64,000 bases of DNA from Trichostrongylus colubriformis (GCA_963978905.1 OZ022257.1:31511274-31575273); one strand, 5' to 3'; positions 1 through 13,819 are shown, numbered from the stretch's first letter. A program made the numbers and translations. Notes: a model not told the origin generated them from the sequence alone.

Positions 1-1036
1 ATATTTCAAGTAAATCCCAGTTGTCGTTAAAAAGCTGTACGATAAAGATGAAAATTTTGTCAATTTGTCCCATCCATATTGACTCAACCTAATACAATCT
101 TAGGCATTCTTCTTATCGATTTGAGTTGCCGCCATTAGTCGCATTTCCGCTCAGACTCTCAATCATAAGCTCTTGTAAGCGTTGATGGGAAACGACATCA
201 GTTTTTTCAGGTCACTGCAGTGTTCAGCACAAGACTCTTCCTCTAAGATTGCACGTAAATAATTGAAGTGGCCGAGATCGGAGGAACAGATGGCGCATTC
301 TTGAAATGTAATCTCGAGAGGACTGATGTGACGCGAACCCCGATTTGTTTTCTTATAAATCCTTTTCTTTGAAAGTGTCTTGACTCATAAACAGAGGCAT
401 TTCGAATTATCGACGATGAGTCCCTGTATCTTCCTTGACAGTTATTGGCTGTATGCAACAGGTGCATCATCCCTAGCGATGATCCTTCATGCTCTTGCGT
501 TTAGCGGTACTAGAGCGTATACTGCTCCATGCACAGAGATCGACTGCTCACTCTTCTGCTAACATTCATTAAAGATTCTTTTGCCCTTAGGTAAAGAGGG
601 TAATTTCTTTTTACAGCCTCTCGCGCCCATATCAAGGTATCCGACGCTACATATCACCTCGAAAGAAATAGGTTTGTCAGGGAATAATCCTTCCAATTCG
701 CTGTCTTACTTGAAATATGAGAGAGCAGCGGGTTGACCGGTTCGAGCTAATAAACAGCCGATTTTTGTGATACCAATTTTAGCCAAGCTATTTATCTCGC
801 GCGTCGCTTGGCGCTGCTCGGAGCGGTCTAAGTATAGGATGAACTGAACAAGAAATGCTTAGCGATGTGTGTTAGCAAATTCACCGTACAACTTAATCAA
901 ACTACCATTCATGCGAGAATACAACACATACATAAGTGCATCCGCTTAGTCATGGCGTTTAAAGTAGTGCAACGTTGATCGGTTGATGGTGTGGCCCCCC
1001 ACCTATTTACGGCCGTTGCTCACAATGTCATACTGA

Positions 1037-2023
1037 CAAGGGAAGGATGGTAAGTCGAATTGGCCGTTTGAAATGGGGTTCATAGTACCAATGAGGGCTC
1101 AGAATCCATTCACCAATCTGCATTCCATATCTGCTGTGCGTCTCTGGGAGCAGAGTTACAAGCGTTGAAAGAGAAGCAGCTCGGCACATATACGATAGGC
1201 AAGTATGACAGGTGTGTGCTGCGATAGCCAAGTGGTTATAAGCTAGGGCTCAAGTTCGGAACCTTGCTGAACGTGCCTGTTTGCATTTTTCCCAAATTAC
1301 TTCCCGAGCGTTACAGATAAGGAAATACATGCTCCGAGAGCTTGATCTCACTCGAAAGAGCATTTCGGAGTAAACGAATCCATTTTCGCTGTTTTATCAT
1401 GTACATTTCCACTTCTTCGTTTATTGCCTTACAAACATGTTTGCACAGTCAGTGCATGAATTAATCTAGAAGTGGACATGGTTTACACGGACACTAATCA
1501 AATTTATGTCTCTTCCGTAATTACAAGGTTCAATGAAAACCAGACGAACGTTTGTACAAATGCCGTGTATTCTTCAACACAGCCTGCCTTAAATTCAAGC
1601 GGCAAGCTTGGCAGAACTCACATTAGGTCAAAGGGTCACCTGTCATCTATAAGTGCTGGTTGTGAGAAATGTTCTGCCCCAACGTTGTGCTAGCGCACCT
1701 GTTGAAAGTCTTCGGTCCTTGTGATCCGTGATACGATCGAGAAGTAATTTGGAAAAAATGCAAAAAGGCATGTTCAGCCAGGATCCGAATCCGTGACCCC
1801 TCGAACTTGAGTCCTAGCTCATATCCACTTGGCTATCGAAGCACACATCTGCCTTTTTTGCCTATCGCATATGCGCTGAGTTGCTTCTCTTTCAACGCTT
1901 GTAACTCTGCTCCCAGAGACGCTCAGCAGATATAGAATGCAGATTGGTGGATGGCATCCCGAGCCCTATCATTGGTATAAACCCCATTTCAAATAGCCAC
2001 TTCGACTTACCATCCTTTCCTTG
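1037..2023. repeat. Inverted pair of tRNA-Leu-like repeats
   Basis: 1037-1310 is repeated in inverted form at 1735-2023, with about 425 bases between. Each arm holds a tRNA-like part: GATAGCCAAGTGG (A-box-like), then GGACTCAAGTTC as in a Leu(CAA) anticodon arm, then a partial B box. The copies extend about 170 bases upstream and 40 downstream of the tRNA part, so the mobile unit is a SINE-sized repeat. The 73-codon open frame between the arms (1472-1693) has no family I recognise. Confidence 0.75.
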
Positions 2024-2615
2024 TGAGCTGTTCTATTAACCTGCAATTACCTTCAATCGCTTAAATTCCGTCAAATGCAGCACCTGGATAAGAAGGAAAA
2101 GGGAACTGGAAAGACGTCCTATGTGAGCAAACATTTCAGTTGAAAAGAGATGATCTTTACCGAAAATCCCATTCGAAAAATGCGACTTGGGGACTTCACC
2201 GCAATTTTCGCGATTATTTCGAACAACAATACAGCAATGAGTTGCTGCGTAGCAGGACAGTGTTCACGACTGGCTGACTGGCCATGGCCAGTCGTGAACA
2301 CGATTCGGGTTGTACACCCACTTCAACATGAACCAATGAGGTAGTATGCTATTGGTGTAATGCCACATCGCTGAGATAATGCTGTAAACATTCCTTCATC
2401 AGAGCCATTAGGCGCGCGCGGTACACCGCGTAACTAAAATTGGCTAAGGAAAAAACGTAAAATAAGCCATGCATTCTGGAAGAACCATTCAGAAGCGACA
2501 AAGATGCGTCAGCTATGACGGCTGTATCCGAAAAGAGAGTCATACTTATAATGGGCCTTGAATACATTATAATTCTCTGGAACACAGCGAAACTTGCTCG
2601 TTTGCCAGCAACATA

Positions 2616-3544
2616 CAGGGTGTCCCAAAATTATGGGCGCCTGAGCTCGTGTTTCTTCGTATTCTTCTATACAACTGTCTCAATCCTTTTTCTTTCATTT
2701 GCTGCTCAGCGGGTGCACAAGATCTCCTTCTATCAAGGTACATGCTTGTCGGGGTGAAGCTCATGGTTCTTTTGGAGATTTCAGAAGTTTTTCAATGCAC
2801 TTCGCGGTCATTTGCTTCAGCGGTGACACGCACCTCACCGTACTTTTGCCCAAGCGAAAAGTTACTGGGTCCTGAACCGTCAAGGGCAACTCACTGCGGC
2901 CAACAATATCTGGTAGGGTATACCATGCCGATAGGGTATTTGGGTACCAGCAAGCGGGTCCCAGTAATGATTGAGGGTCGAACAATGACACGCTGTCGGT
3001 TTCCATCGATTTCGGCGCAAAGCCTGCTGTAATGTGAACATGAAGAACACTCTGTTACGCGTAATGAAGCAATGGCCTCATTAGTACAAACAATACCTGG
3101 TGAATTCAGCGGCATGGCGCTTAAGTTTATAAAATCGAATTAATACAAAAGCGCTGTCGACCCGATTTGTTCGAATTCATTACTTTTCAAAACGTCCGTC
3201 AAATCTCCTTAGCATGATTCCATTGATCTCCTGCCGGGGTCCTCAACTAGAAGCAAGGTTTGGCGAATCAGCCATCCTAGTATGGAGTCACATAAGGTAG
3301 CCCTGAGAAAGATTTGGGAGGGAATGTATGGAAAAACTTGTGTGTCAGATTGAGTGTGGGTGGTTGAGTGATAGAGAGACTTTGAGCTTGTATCCTTGTC
3401 GGGACAGAGAAACTTATGAAATGACTGCTGTGACTTGTTACATAAGATGTGAGTAAAGTTGTGAATAGGTTGATTTTTCATTCACTCTATTGAGGCCAAC
3501 AAAGTATTGCAATCTATTGGCGCCAGTAATTATGGAACACCGTG
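2616..3544. mobile_element. TIR element with TA flanks
   Basis: Left end CAGGGTGTCCCAAAATTATG and right end ATAATTACTGGCGCC-type inverse (tattggcgccagtaattatg...caccgtg) form imperfect terminal repeats of about 28 bases, with TA at 2614-2615 and 3545-3546. At 929 bp it has the signature of a Tc1/mariner-type nonautonomous element. Short open frames within it show no family motif. Confidence 0.75.
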
Positions 3545-4169
3545 TATTTATAGCAGCAATATTTGATAAATTTGTTCGATAATATTCACACTAAACTGGT
3601 TAATAAAATCTTTCATGCACTATACTTGTCTTTGGAATGCTCGTTATGAAATCAGCGGCGAGGAAGCTCGCATATAAAGAAACCAACGATATGTCATTAC
3701 CAAACTATGGCTGAAGGAAAATACATGCAACGCTTCCCTCTATCGTATTTTCTTTATTAAATCCATATTTCACACCGGGGCCTCACTTCTTGAACAATAG
3801 TTTTGCTTTTCATATTTGATTGCACACATCGATCTGACATATCTAACCAGCTGAGCCACCGCACGTATTGCGCAAAAAAACACCGTAGAATTATATCCTG
3901 GGGAATCGGCTAATACTGATCAACCAACATTGAAGAAGTCCACATCACACAATATCGCATTAACAATGAGGCAAGCGCAGAACTGAGCCTGGAGAATTGC
4001 GCGATGCGCCCTCTCCTCTGCACCACATCCAGATCGTTAGCATTGGTAGAGCGCACTCTAGACCTTGGGTGATGGCAAGTGTTACACTACACTCTCACCA
4101 GTTTTGGCTTGTTGATGTGTCACACGGCATTGGCAACTTTATCGCATCCACACCCATCAACACGTCCAT

Positions 4170-5085
4170 TGGTGCCACTCATTGGTTACAGAAATCGGAG
4201 GGTGCACTTTGCTATGGTGGAGTCCACCATCCTTCTAGCCATCTACGCACTTTATGATAACTACCAGTCGAATCGCCCAGTTGCCGCCGGGCGCTCCTCC
4301 TTCTTAGGAGAGCCCAGCTTCGTCGAGCTCTTTGAGATTTCATTTTTTTCTATAAATGCGTTTTACACACTCTTCACGTACGTCAGCGGTTATTACTGAT
4401 ATGGATACTAAGAATGAGCGCTCGGTGATAACGATTTGAAGGTGGTATGTGGCAATCGTTTGGCGCACACTGAGCAGGATGGGAAAAGTGCTGGCTTTCG
4501 GCAAAGACTTTACTTCATCCAATTCGATAGGTAGCGAACGAGAACACATTCTGGCCATACGTCTGATTCTTGGCATTGTTGTGTACATTATTTTATCACA
4601 AGTGAAATGAAGGGAGAAGTGGATGGGATCCACCATGACTCCGTAAAGGACTTTGATCGGATCTGATAATGAAGTCTCATGTGTCGTCAACACGGAGGCA
4701 AACCCATATAGTTTTGGCTGAGCCAGTACTGCAACTTCAACAAAGAGCGGAACACTGGAGAAGAGTAATAACTACTGACGCTCTGTAGGTAAAGACTGAG
4801 AAACATTCATAGAAAAATGAAATGTGAAAGGGCTGGCGAAGCCGGCCCTCCTACGAAGAAGCGGCCGATTGCAGCTCGGCGATTCGAACGGTATCGATAC
4901 GGTAGCAGTAACAGGAGCTGCGCAGCGACGTGATTCAGAAGGATTATAATATGACCTTATTGAATTTACACTTATCCGCAAATCCATTGATGCCACCCAT
5001 TAGGCACAGAAATCACAGAATGTACCACCTTGTGAGGACCACCATCCGCTTCCGGCTCACCACGCACATCATGATAGCTAACTAA
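4170..5085 (+). repeat. Direct repeats flanking the 4.3-4.9 kb element
   Basis: attggtgccactcattgg...accaccatcc at 4170-4265 recurs in diverged form at 4987-5085 (ttgatgccacccattagg...accaccatcc). The element lies between the two copies. Confidence 0.55.
4269..4891. mobile_element. Element with about 95-bp inverted ends
   Basis: 4269-4365 (gtcgaatcgcccagttgcc...) is the inverse of 4795-4891 (...gcagctcggcgattcgaac) with some mismatches. The centre has no recognised coding. The outside flanks carry a direct repeat (about 4170-4265 and 4987-5085). Confidence 0.65.
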
Positions 5086-5320
5086 GCCGACATTTGTTTG
5101 CTTAAAACTTGAAACAGTTTTCATCCACTCAATTACTCACTCTCTGATCGGTCTCCAAATGATACTGTTCCTTCTACTACTAAACATACCTGCATGCCAT
5201 CCCAGTGTGCCGACACTTTCGCGACGTCAGTGCACCGCAAGCGTACGGAAGTTGGCAAAGTTGGCATTGGCATTGGCAAAGTTTATATAAGTAGGAGGTG
5301 CCATCACAATGATATTAGGT

Positions 5321-6580
5321 GTATGCAGAATAAATGGCCAAAACAGACCACTTTTTTCAAAACGTCATAACTTCGCTCAAACACAACTTTATTCGTCAAA
5401 TTAAAACCTATTCGAATCTACATAGCTTTGCCAATGATCTGGCGTAGAAAGTATGCCTCTATGATAAAATTCTGGATTGCGAGAATTAATGAAATCAAAA
5501 ATGGCATTTTCAATCTGCATCACATCGGCGAACTCCTTCTGACGCAGGTTTGCATCGAAAACCCGGAAAAAGTGGTAATCTGTTAGGGATAGGTCAGGGG
5601 AATAAGGGGGTGAGGGAGAGTCTCGATTCCTAACTGCATCAGTTTTTGCCGGGTGACTTGCGAAGTGTGGGGTTTAGGGTTATCCTGCAACACGATAGGA
5701 CCCTTTTTGTTTGTCACGCTAGCCACAGTTTTTGCAACTTTTCATTCATCAAACCAAATCACGGCAATAGAACTCTGCTGTGATGGTCTGACCAAGTTTA
5801 GGTAAAGTGGATTACGCCCTTACAACACCACCAGACAGTGAACAGCACCTTTTTGGGGTGTAATTCTGGCTTGGGGAAGACTGTAGAAGAGGAATTCTTG
5901 TCTACTCAAACATAGCCACTCTTCTATTTTCGTACATGACCCATTTTTCATCTACAGTTATGACGCGCTCAAGGAAGGGGTCCGATTTCCAACGAACAAG
6001 TAGGTTACATTAAGTGTCATAACGTGCGTACTGCTGGGCATCGGTGAGATCATATGGAATCCACTTCTAAAGTTTCCTCACTTTTCCCATTTTAGCGAGG
6101 TGTCTCGAAACTGTGCTCTGGTGAACACCCGGGTCCTCTACCAGCGCTGTTTTGGTTGTTTCCTGATTTGCTTCTATGGTGACCTTCAGTTCTCGTCGTC
6201 AAGCGATGATCGTCGACCTTGGTGTGGCTCATCTTGAAGATTAAAGTCTCAAGAAGCAAACCTCGCAAACCAACTGCGCACGGCTTTTTCGACAGGAGAC
6301 TCCTGGCCCCACGCACGGCTGAGGTTCGAACTGGCTTCGGCCGCGGAGTGACCCAGTTTGAATTCATGAAGCATGATCATGCGAAAACCGTACCTATTTT
6401 GAATTTCGGAGCCTATAAAAAACCTGCTACCAAAGGCCGCTAGCAAAGGAAGTGCGAACTGAAAAGGGCTGAGCAAGACTTACGAGATGGTATAATCAGG
6501 TTGACTCGGGCTATGAAATAGCGCTAAAAAATAGGCTGCGTATTTGAGGATATCATGATACGGCCATTTATTCTGCATAC
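5321..6580 (-). mobile_element. Full-length but decayed mariner element
   Basis: Exact 19-base terminal inverted repeats (GTATGCAGAATAAATGGCC at 5321-5339, its complement at 6562-6580) enclose 1.26 kb, the normal mariner length. On the minus strand, broken frames follow the transposase order. They give an HTH region (AVRSWFARF near 6270, VHQSTVSRHLAK near 6120), VDEKWVMYENRR (near 5940), LQDNPKPH (near 5680) and YSPDLSLTDYHFF (near 5600). All three catalytic Asp regions can be read, but stops and frameshifts separate them. No TA duplication is obvious at the ends. Confidence 0.88.
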
Positions 6581-7183
6581 AGTTCGCGTTGTGGTGTTTA
6601 TGACTACTATTTAGCGAGTTCGCTATATGCAGTACTCAGTCATGACTGAAATGCTCGTTCAGAAGTACAATGCTTTCTACATGTGACGCCCTTCTGACAC
6701 ACTGCCGCCATGCTTAACAGCAAGATCAGCGCGATACAGCAAGTGTAGTCCCTTACGAGCTAGGCGATGAAGGGTGGAGGGGGGCGGGGGAAGGGGGTGG
6801 GGGGGAGAGAAAGAAATATGTAGATACAAAGTTCAACAAGGAGATCAGATGTCATATCAGTTTGTATAGTCGATGGACGTGTCGTTCTACTACGTCTTCG
6901 AAATAGTATTACTGACACTGTAAAAATGAGAGGACAGGGCTGCCAGAGATTGACCAGGCTTAAAACGGCGCGCACTACGACTTCAGTATGAAGCAAAGTG
7001 AAAAAATGGAATATATCGAATTACTTGAACACATCGATCACAAAATCAGCAGGATGTGGTCCTTGCTCTAGTTTCTGGAGGCAGTCCTACTCGTGAAATT
7101 TCGAAAGTCGATTCCCCATGAAGTGGCCGATCTCACAAGTAAGTACGTGTCTCTTACGCTGTCGTAGTTGGAACAGACACTAA

Positions 7184-8313
7184 CTAGGGAAGGTATTTTA
7201 CTTCCCATGGAACTTTGAAATGAGACCCGGGGGATCGATAGAGCTTCGAATGCTGATTATAACTGTGAAGACCCAAATTGCTACCTGGCATTCTGAAGCG
7301 AGTTACGAGGGGTCGAAGTTTGCCTGTGACTTGCCTGTGACATCTCAGTGGCGAGGCGCTTCGTCATCAGCATGACTAGCGCAGGACCAGTAATGGCCAC
7401 CGTGGCTCAGTGGTAGTGCACCGGTTCTGCAGGCGTGAGGTTGCGGGTTTGCTTCCCGTCGGTGCGGCTTGTTTTTGCATTTTGTGTTTCATTGTCAGTA
7501 AGCGCTTTTCTTTCACTTCTAAACGTTTTCCTGTATGACATTCGCGCATAGAGGGTCGAATTACACCTCTGTGCAAATTTCCAGCCAAATCCAGTTTTTG
7601 GTCCAACTTCGGAAAATTAGGGGTGGCCAGGGATTAAGTAGGAGTTTTTGAGTTTCCTTCCACAAAAAATCCTGCAAGCTGAACAAGATAACCTAAACAT
7701 ACCTATCACACTTGCCCATCACACTAAACGCACGTAACAAGCGCCAAATAAGAGCATTTGCTGGGCAAGGGTCAACGGATTCTCCTTTGCTGACTGGGTT
7801 GCTAGCCAATAAATAGCCCATTAATTTTTTCGAGATTTGATCAAATTCTCGAATTGGCTGAAAACGCGTCCCATAGGGTAATTTGATCCCCTGAACACGG
7901 AAATCATACTGGTTTTGCGTGAAAACGTATGCCTCGCGCTATGGGCTCTCAAATATACCATGAAATGGTATTACTCTTTTTTTCAGAAAAACCTTCATAA
8001 CTTCATTCAGGTAATTGTTTGACAGATTCTGAATACAGATTTGAGATCAGCATTTGAAAAGCGCGTACAGTGGTATGTGTCTCATTGCAAATGGCCATTT
8101 CGACAAACCGTCTGATGGCAAAGTGCCTCGCCAATGAGGTGTCACAGGCCCTCGCCAATGAGGTGTCACAGGCAAACTTTGACCCATCGTAACTCGCTTC
8201 AGAATGCCAGGTATCAATTTTGGCTTTCACATTTACAATCAGCGTTCGAAGCTCTATCGATTCCCCTGGGTCTCATTTCAAAGTTCCATGGGAAGTGAAA
8301 TACCTTCCCTAGT
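7184..8313. repeat. Inverted repeat with about 190-bp arms
   Basis: 7184-7370 (agggaaggtattttacttcc...gaggcgcttcgtcatc) is the inverse of about 8111-8313. The right arm has a tandem 24-base duplication (ccctcgccaatgaggtgtca...). The 740-base centre includes the tRNA-like head at 7395. Confidence 0.75.
7395..7470 (+). repeat. tRNA-like repeat head (probably SINE or tRNA pseudogene)
   Basis: TGGCTCAGTGG is a perfect A box, and the anticodon region reads TTCTGCAGG. The B box (GGTTTGCTTCC) has three mismatches, and the first two acceptor-stem pairs fail. It is therefore unlikely to be a working tRNA. It sits between the arms of the 7.2/8.2-kb inverted repeat. Confidence 0.6.
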
Positions 8314-10353
8314 AAGAGGTCATTATTACAGAGGGGCAATAGTGCCCCTACCCCGTGCACCCATAAAGGCGCAAGCGGGTGGCAACAGCTGTGCTACATG
8401 ACGATCCTGTCAAAAGGATCGTGTCGATGTTTGGTGGACCGTCCATGGCCTCTACCATTGAAGACTTTTCAGATTAGTGGAAAATCCTTATAGGCATACC
8501 AACTCGCTCAGTACGCGTTTTCGGTAATCGCTTCACAACACATGCTCAGCTTCCGATTTTGAAGCTGACGTGGGTTATTCCAACACACAGCTGGAAGAGC
8601 TTAGTTACCATCTACATTTCTAGATCATCATCCATCACACGGCTGAGAAATGCAACTTTCAGAGTTCTCAAAATGCTGTCTTGGAGTCTTTCAATCGAAA
8701 GCCGCGAATTTAAATTTGAATTTTTTTTCAGATATTCATTCGTCCTTGAGGCCTCTGTTATTAATGGTCAATCAGCTCCCTCATTTCGAAACTACATGAT
8801 TCAATGCCGCTTTTGTGTTACGTCAATAATACGGTTTGCGGGATTTTGATGCGCTATGACGGCGTACAAGGATGACATAATAGTTAGTTTAACATTCAGG
8901 AAAATCCGAAGCCCTAGTATCTTATGCCCTGTCATTGTGTTATCGTACCACATGTGTCATCATATGACATGTACAATCAAGAAAGTGAATGCACCTGAAC
9001 CCATATTTCTTTACGATAAAAGGAGCCAATAAAGGTGGTAGAGGTGTGTTAAGAAAAGGACCGTGAACAAACAGCTGCAACTTTACCGATGCGTAGGCAA
9101 AGAAAGAGCTTTTGGATAGATAGACTATTTGTGCCTTCCGCTATTACTCATATAAGGTCAAAATTGGATGAGCGTTCGTTAAAAAGAATAGCTGGTGACA
9201 TTAGCAACAGTAACCAAATACTCGCTCAACCGATGGCGTTTTACGATAGCAGTGTTTTTCGGGACTGCGCAAAACTGGCCCAAGTTAACCTCTATTAAGT
9301 ATCTATAGCTATCTTCAAAGTATTTACATAAGAAGTTTGAACAGTGAATTGTGGGAGAAACTTGTGCGACAGCAGTGCGCAGAAAAGTGAGCAATGCGTC
9401 TGCCTAACACGAGTATTCAAAATGTAGGACTGCAAAGAAATGATAGGCGTGCGAAAGCTTTGCAACGGCTTTTGGGTCAACAACGACGTGATGACCTCTA
9501 AAGTGTTGCGCGAATTGATACGGATACAGCATTGGTAAGACCGAGACTGATTACGTTCGAAGAGAGCTGATGAGGAGCGTCGGAAGGCAAATGCCATCGA
9601 ATTATTTACTCATTCGGTATAATACAGCATTCTCATTCACAGATGATATGTGGGAGGAGGGTAGGGGCAATAATAGCGTGTGACAGCAAGTGATTACCTT
9701 CGAAAAAGTTTGAAAAGAGCTAATAAAAAGTAAGTTTGGTGGAAGTCAACAGGGTTTGGCATTCGCACATAGCACGTCGCTCACTACTGATACACGACTG
9801 GCTTAAGTGGTTGTTCGCCGTGTGTATAGTGAGTGACTCATGACTCCATCATGTCAGTATTAAACTAGTAAAAATCGGCAACCTTCATTCTCTGCTGCAC
9901 CGAGGGCGACGGCTGCATCGATGCAGCTACCGGTGGTGACCCGGCTTCCGCAATGCATAATCAACTGGTATACAGAGTAAGAAAAACTCGGCGACCGGAA
10001 CTGAGAGACAACATCGGGTAAAAATGTATGTGTGAGAAAATGAATTACTTGAATTCGCACAGATTCTTATTGTTAGTTACATTCCTACGTAGGTAATGAC
10101 ACGCAGTTTGTAAGTGCATAAAAGTACTGATTCAACAAGAGACTTACCGTTGTCAGCACAGATAGTGTTCCAACTTGGTCATTCATCTCATTAACTCTTT
10201 TCTCAATTTTGAGATCGGTTCCCTGAGGGTAAGATGCCCTGAACAATAGAATTCATCAATGATAAATTCAATTGTGGCTTACCTCATAAGGGTGGTAACG
10301 CAGTGACGTGACATCCCACTATCCACCCTATTTTACATAAGCCCACGGGAAAA

Positions 10354-10432
10354 AGGTGTGTGAGTGTGCGTATACACTTACACATCATACATATGTGTAT
10401 GTGTATATGTATATGAGTGTGTGTGCATGTGT
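10354..10432 (+). repeat. TG/TATG microsatellite
   Basis: Short-period purine-pyrimidine alternation (gtgtgtgag...tatgtgtatatgtatatgag...). The 90-codon open frame over it is an artefact of the repeat at its start. Confidence 0.7.
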
Positions 10433-11239
10433 TACCTTGTCCGACGGTGTCTTTGTCACGAAATTTGGAACTTGCGTAGGATTCTGAATTCTACAAACGA
10501 TATATGGTATGATGGTGGAAGATCGCGGTGGAATACGGGAACTGATGACAACCAGAACGTCGAGGAATCCTCGTTAGAGGAGGTCGTATTTTGTGAGCCG
10601 AGAGAGGGAGATCGTAATCGTAGAGATAAGCAGTGATCAATGGAATCTCCTAGAATGAGTGTCTATGGGGCAAAGGGAAGAATCGATGAATGAGTAACTT
10701 GATTCATGTACGACGCTTACATTGAACTTAGTCTCCACTCAAAAATCTCAAAGGGTTATCAAAAAGGGGCACTAGCAGGTAGGAAACAAAGTAGGGCACG
10801 AGTTTTGAGATAAGTACTCAGGACGATATTGTAGAGAGGAGATATGGACCAGGCAAATGATAAATGGTGTCAACGGACACACTGTTCCTTGGCCATTGTA
10901 ATTGTAAACTGCGATGTTGAACTCCTGTAACCAAACGCGCACAGTTGTGGTGCGAGGTTAATATTTGATACCTTGTTCACAGTTCACAATTTCGACAATG
11001 GGAATAAGAAACCTCAAGCTGATGGATTGTTAATGGAAGCCACACCCATGGTGCATCCCACAACGAAGCCAATAACACGAATTGCCCTTTCGTTGCTCCG
11101 CTGGCGCCAAAAACACGTTCAGGGAGACCGACGTCATTCACGGGTTGGCCGTAGAACGCGTTATCTATTCACATGTTACAGTATGCATGATACCTGCTGG
11201 ATGAAGACAAAAAGTCAGTTGATAAAGACTTATTTCACA

Positions 11240-11405
11240 TTTCACTACGATTGCGAGCACGTAAACTAGTGCTTGCGAGCCGCGATACACATCGGAAAGC
11301 GTTTGTGTTCACTACGAATGTTAATGACATCCTCATGCATGCCGCTCTTGCAGCGAGATCAACCAACGCCAGCCGCCCTTCCTTTGGGCCTCCAATAGCG
11401 AAGGA
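11240..11405 (-). repeat. Repeat shared with 37745-37912
   Basis: Inverse of 37745-37912. The translations of both copies share GLASTSLRA and KPKGRRLA/PKEGRLAL-type stretches, so the repeat may derive from a coding mobile element. I do not recognise the protein. Confidence 0.55.
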
Positions 11406-11769
11406 TACTGGGAGCGCTTCAGACAAAGAATCAGTTTTTCCGAAGATTCGTGTTAAGATCTCCCCACTTCAACAGAACTAATTTCCTTGCCTGGCATCCT
11501 TCGATATATATATTCTTTATCAATGAACATACGGTATAGCTGAAGTGGTCAACAAAAAGCGGCCACTTTGTAGACCCCGCACCGGAAATCCGCACTCATA
11601 AAGTTACGTTTGAGTTTCCCAAATTTTCCTCGACTAATGCTCGACTGACTCTCTTTACTGTGACTTCTTCTTGAAGGTGTAGTGTAGCTTTGGTGGTCTT
11701 CGGAGAGCTCAACTTCGTGGATCCCATATCAGAAATGTGCACTCACCAATTCATGTTTGCAGGACGGAA

Positions 11770-11885
11770 TTTTCCCAAAGTTCCCCGACTGGATTTGCAT
11801 ATAGAGAACTACGCAGGCATCAGGGAGACCAAACAGCTAGTTGACTGGGTCAAGGGAGTTATTATGAGGACAATTCACATTATTC
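11770..11885 (+). repeat. Repeat shared (inverted) with 36950-37080
   Basis: Matches the complement of 36950-37080: gactggatttgcatatagag/gattggatttccatagagaa, then catcagggagaccaaacagc/cattagggaaaccaggcggc. Noncoding. Confidence 0.55.
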
Positions 11886-13819
11886 TGAGGGATTGAGCTC
11901 CAGTAAAGCTACAAGTATTTGAACATGTTCAATATTACTGCGGTGAAGATATCGCGCTTCATTGCGATGCTATTGCCACGGCGACACTGCAATCGCAATG
12001 CAGCGCACTATGTTTTTCTTTGATTTCTAACTGTGTTATTCGTCTTTTCCGCCCTTTATCTCTGCCGCATAACTTGTATGACTTTTGACTCTTCTCTGTC
12101 AGAGAACTGACACATAACCCATGTTCGACAAAGCTTTGATTTTGTAAGGAAGCATTGAATTTCGTCAGGTTTTATTTTCCCATTTGCCACTGGATTCGCG
12201 TCAGTTTTTCTCCATAACTTCAAATTCCTCAGTGAACCGCACCATCAGCCGGAATATAATGAGGGGGGGGGGGGGGGGCGTATGGAGGACCCTTTTAGGG
12301 GTTAGTCGTATTTTTTTGATAATTTCATTCAACGTTACGCTTGGCACTGATGACAACTGATAGAGACAGATAAAGAAAGCGTAGAAAGACAGTTATTGCG
12401 TATTTCACGGAAAGACAGTTGCTTTCCGAGTTGACGGTAGAGAGCAGACACTCGTTGACAGGTTCTCTCTGGTTGTTATGTAGATGATACGTGGACCTCA
12501 ATAGTAGAAGCCACTGAAGACTGGGGGGAGGGGGAGGGGAGGGGAGGGGGGAGAATCCGAAGAGATAACGCCCGCAAACCCCCCTTCTCTCTCGTTCTCT
12601 GCGTCATTAGCCAGGACGGACTGCAGACAGGCCAGAGTCTGACCCAGCCGGCCGACATCGTTATCACTCCCCTCCACGGCGACTTCCCCGGCCGCATAAC
12701 CGCATAACGGCATGCCGAGCTGCAGGGTCGCCGTAACATCCCAAGCCGCGATTTTTTAATGCGATTTTCACCACATGTGACCCCTTCTGAAGTGAAAGAT
12801 TCGCTTCAGAGAACATGTACTCCCAGTGACCGATGAAGGGATAAAGAGTACTGAAAGGTAAGCGTCATCAAATCCGTCGAACTGTTTGAGGTGTGAGAGT
12901 AGTGCTTGCACTTTACGTGCTACGTAGAGCGGTACGGGCACATACAATGGGTGACTAGAACCAGAGCTGATTTTGAGTAATGAACGGATACGGATCACAA
13001 CTGAGTGTGACGGTACCCAGTACATTTGCCAATGTTTCTGCACTACCACTATATCCCAAATGATCAATGATAAGTGAGTCAACTGAATTTACTCCTGATC
13101 TGATAGCTATTGTAAAGAACGGTGCTGGCCGCAAATCATATAGACTTCTGAAAACTGGTCAGATACATATTAGTGGTGAGCTACCGGATTATTAATCACC
13201 ATAAGGCTCAACCACTATACCATCACTGAGGGAATGTCTTTCGTATTTTGTTACCAGATAGTAACAACAAAATGTTTCGACTGCTAAGCAACGCGCAAGC
13301 CTGAATAGTGATGGATGCTTTTGAAGGTACCAGTTGGGATAGTGGCCAGTACTACGCTTATCACAGTATGAAATGAATCGACATGGACCTTTAGTCAGTC
13401 ACGGCTATTTCAACGGGTGGAGTGCAAGTGTTCCGACTGGTGAGGTCAGGTCAGGTTGCGCGGCGGATTGCAATCAGGTAAAGACAGGTAAAAACACGCT
13501 GCCAAAGCTCCTCCCTACAAAGGCTTAGGCAAATCTGGGAGAGCCCAGACGGCAGGACGCGTCACCATTCGGACAATTCGCGAAGCGTAGCCGTGCGCGG
13601 TGACCCAATTCGGTGCCGACCTCTAGAAATCGGAACACTTGCAACACATTTCAACACTACATAATTCTACCGTATTATTTGCACAGTGCTGTGCGATGGC
13701 CTATCTGGCTGTGGTATAGAGCAGCAAGACACGGTTTTAACGATGTCATCTACATTACATGAATTACTGTGTGGCGGGCGTAGTGCTTTGCTACAGACGA
13801 ACTGGCACGTACAAACATA

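Larger units (their letters stand above)
8320..13810. other. Mostly unassigned intergenic sequence
   Basis: Apart from the repeats at 10.35, 11.24 and 11.77 kb and G or purine runs near 12260 and 12525-12553, I see no gene, tRNA or bounded element here. Open frames are all short and lack family motifs. Confidence 0.5.

Noticed and set aside
7395..7470. Functional tRNA gene
   Set aside because: The B box has three mismatches and the outer acceptor pairs fail, so a SINE head or pseudogene is more likely.
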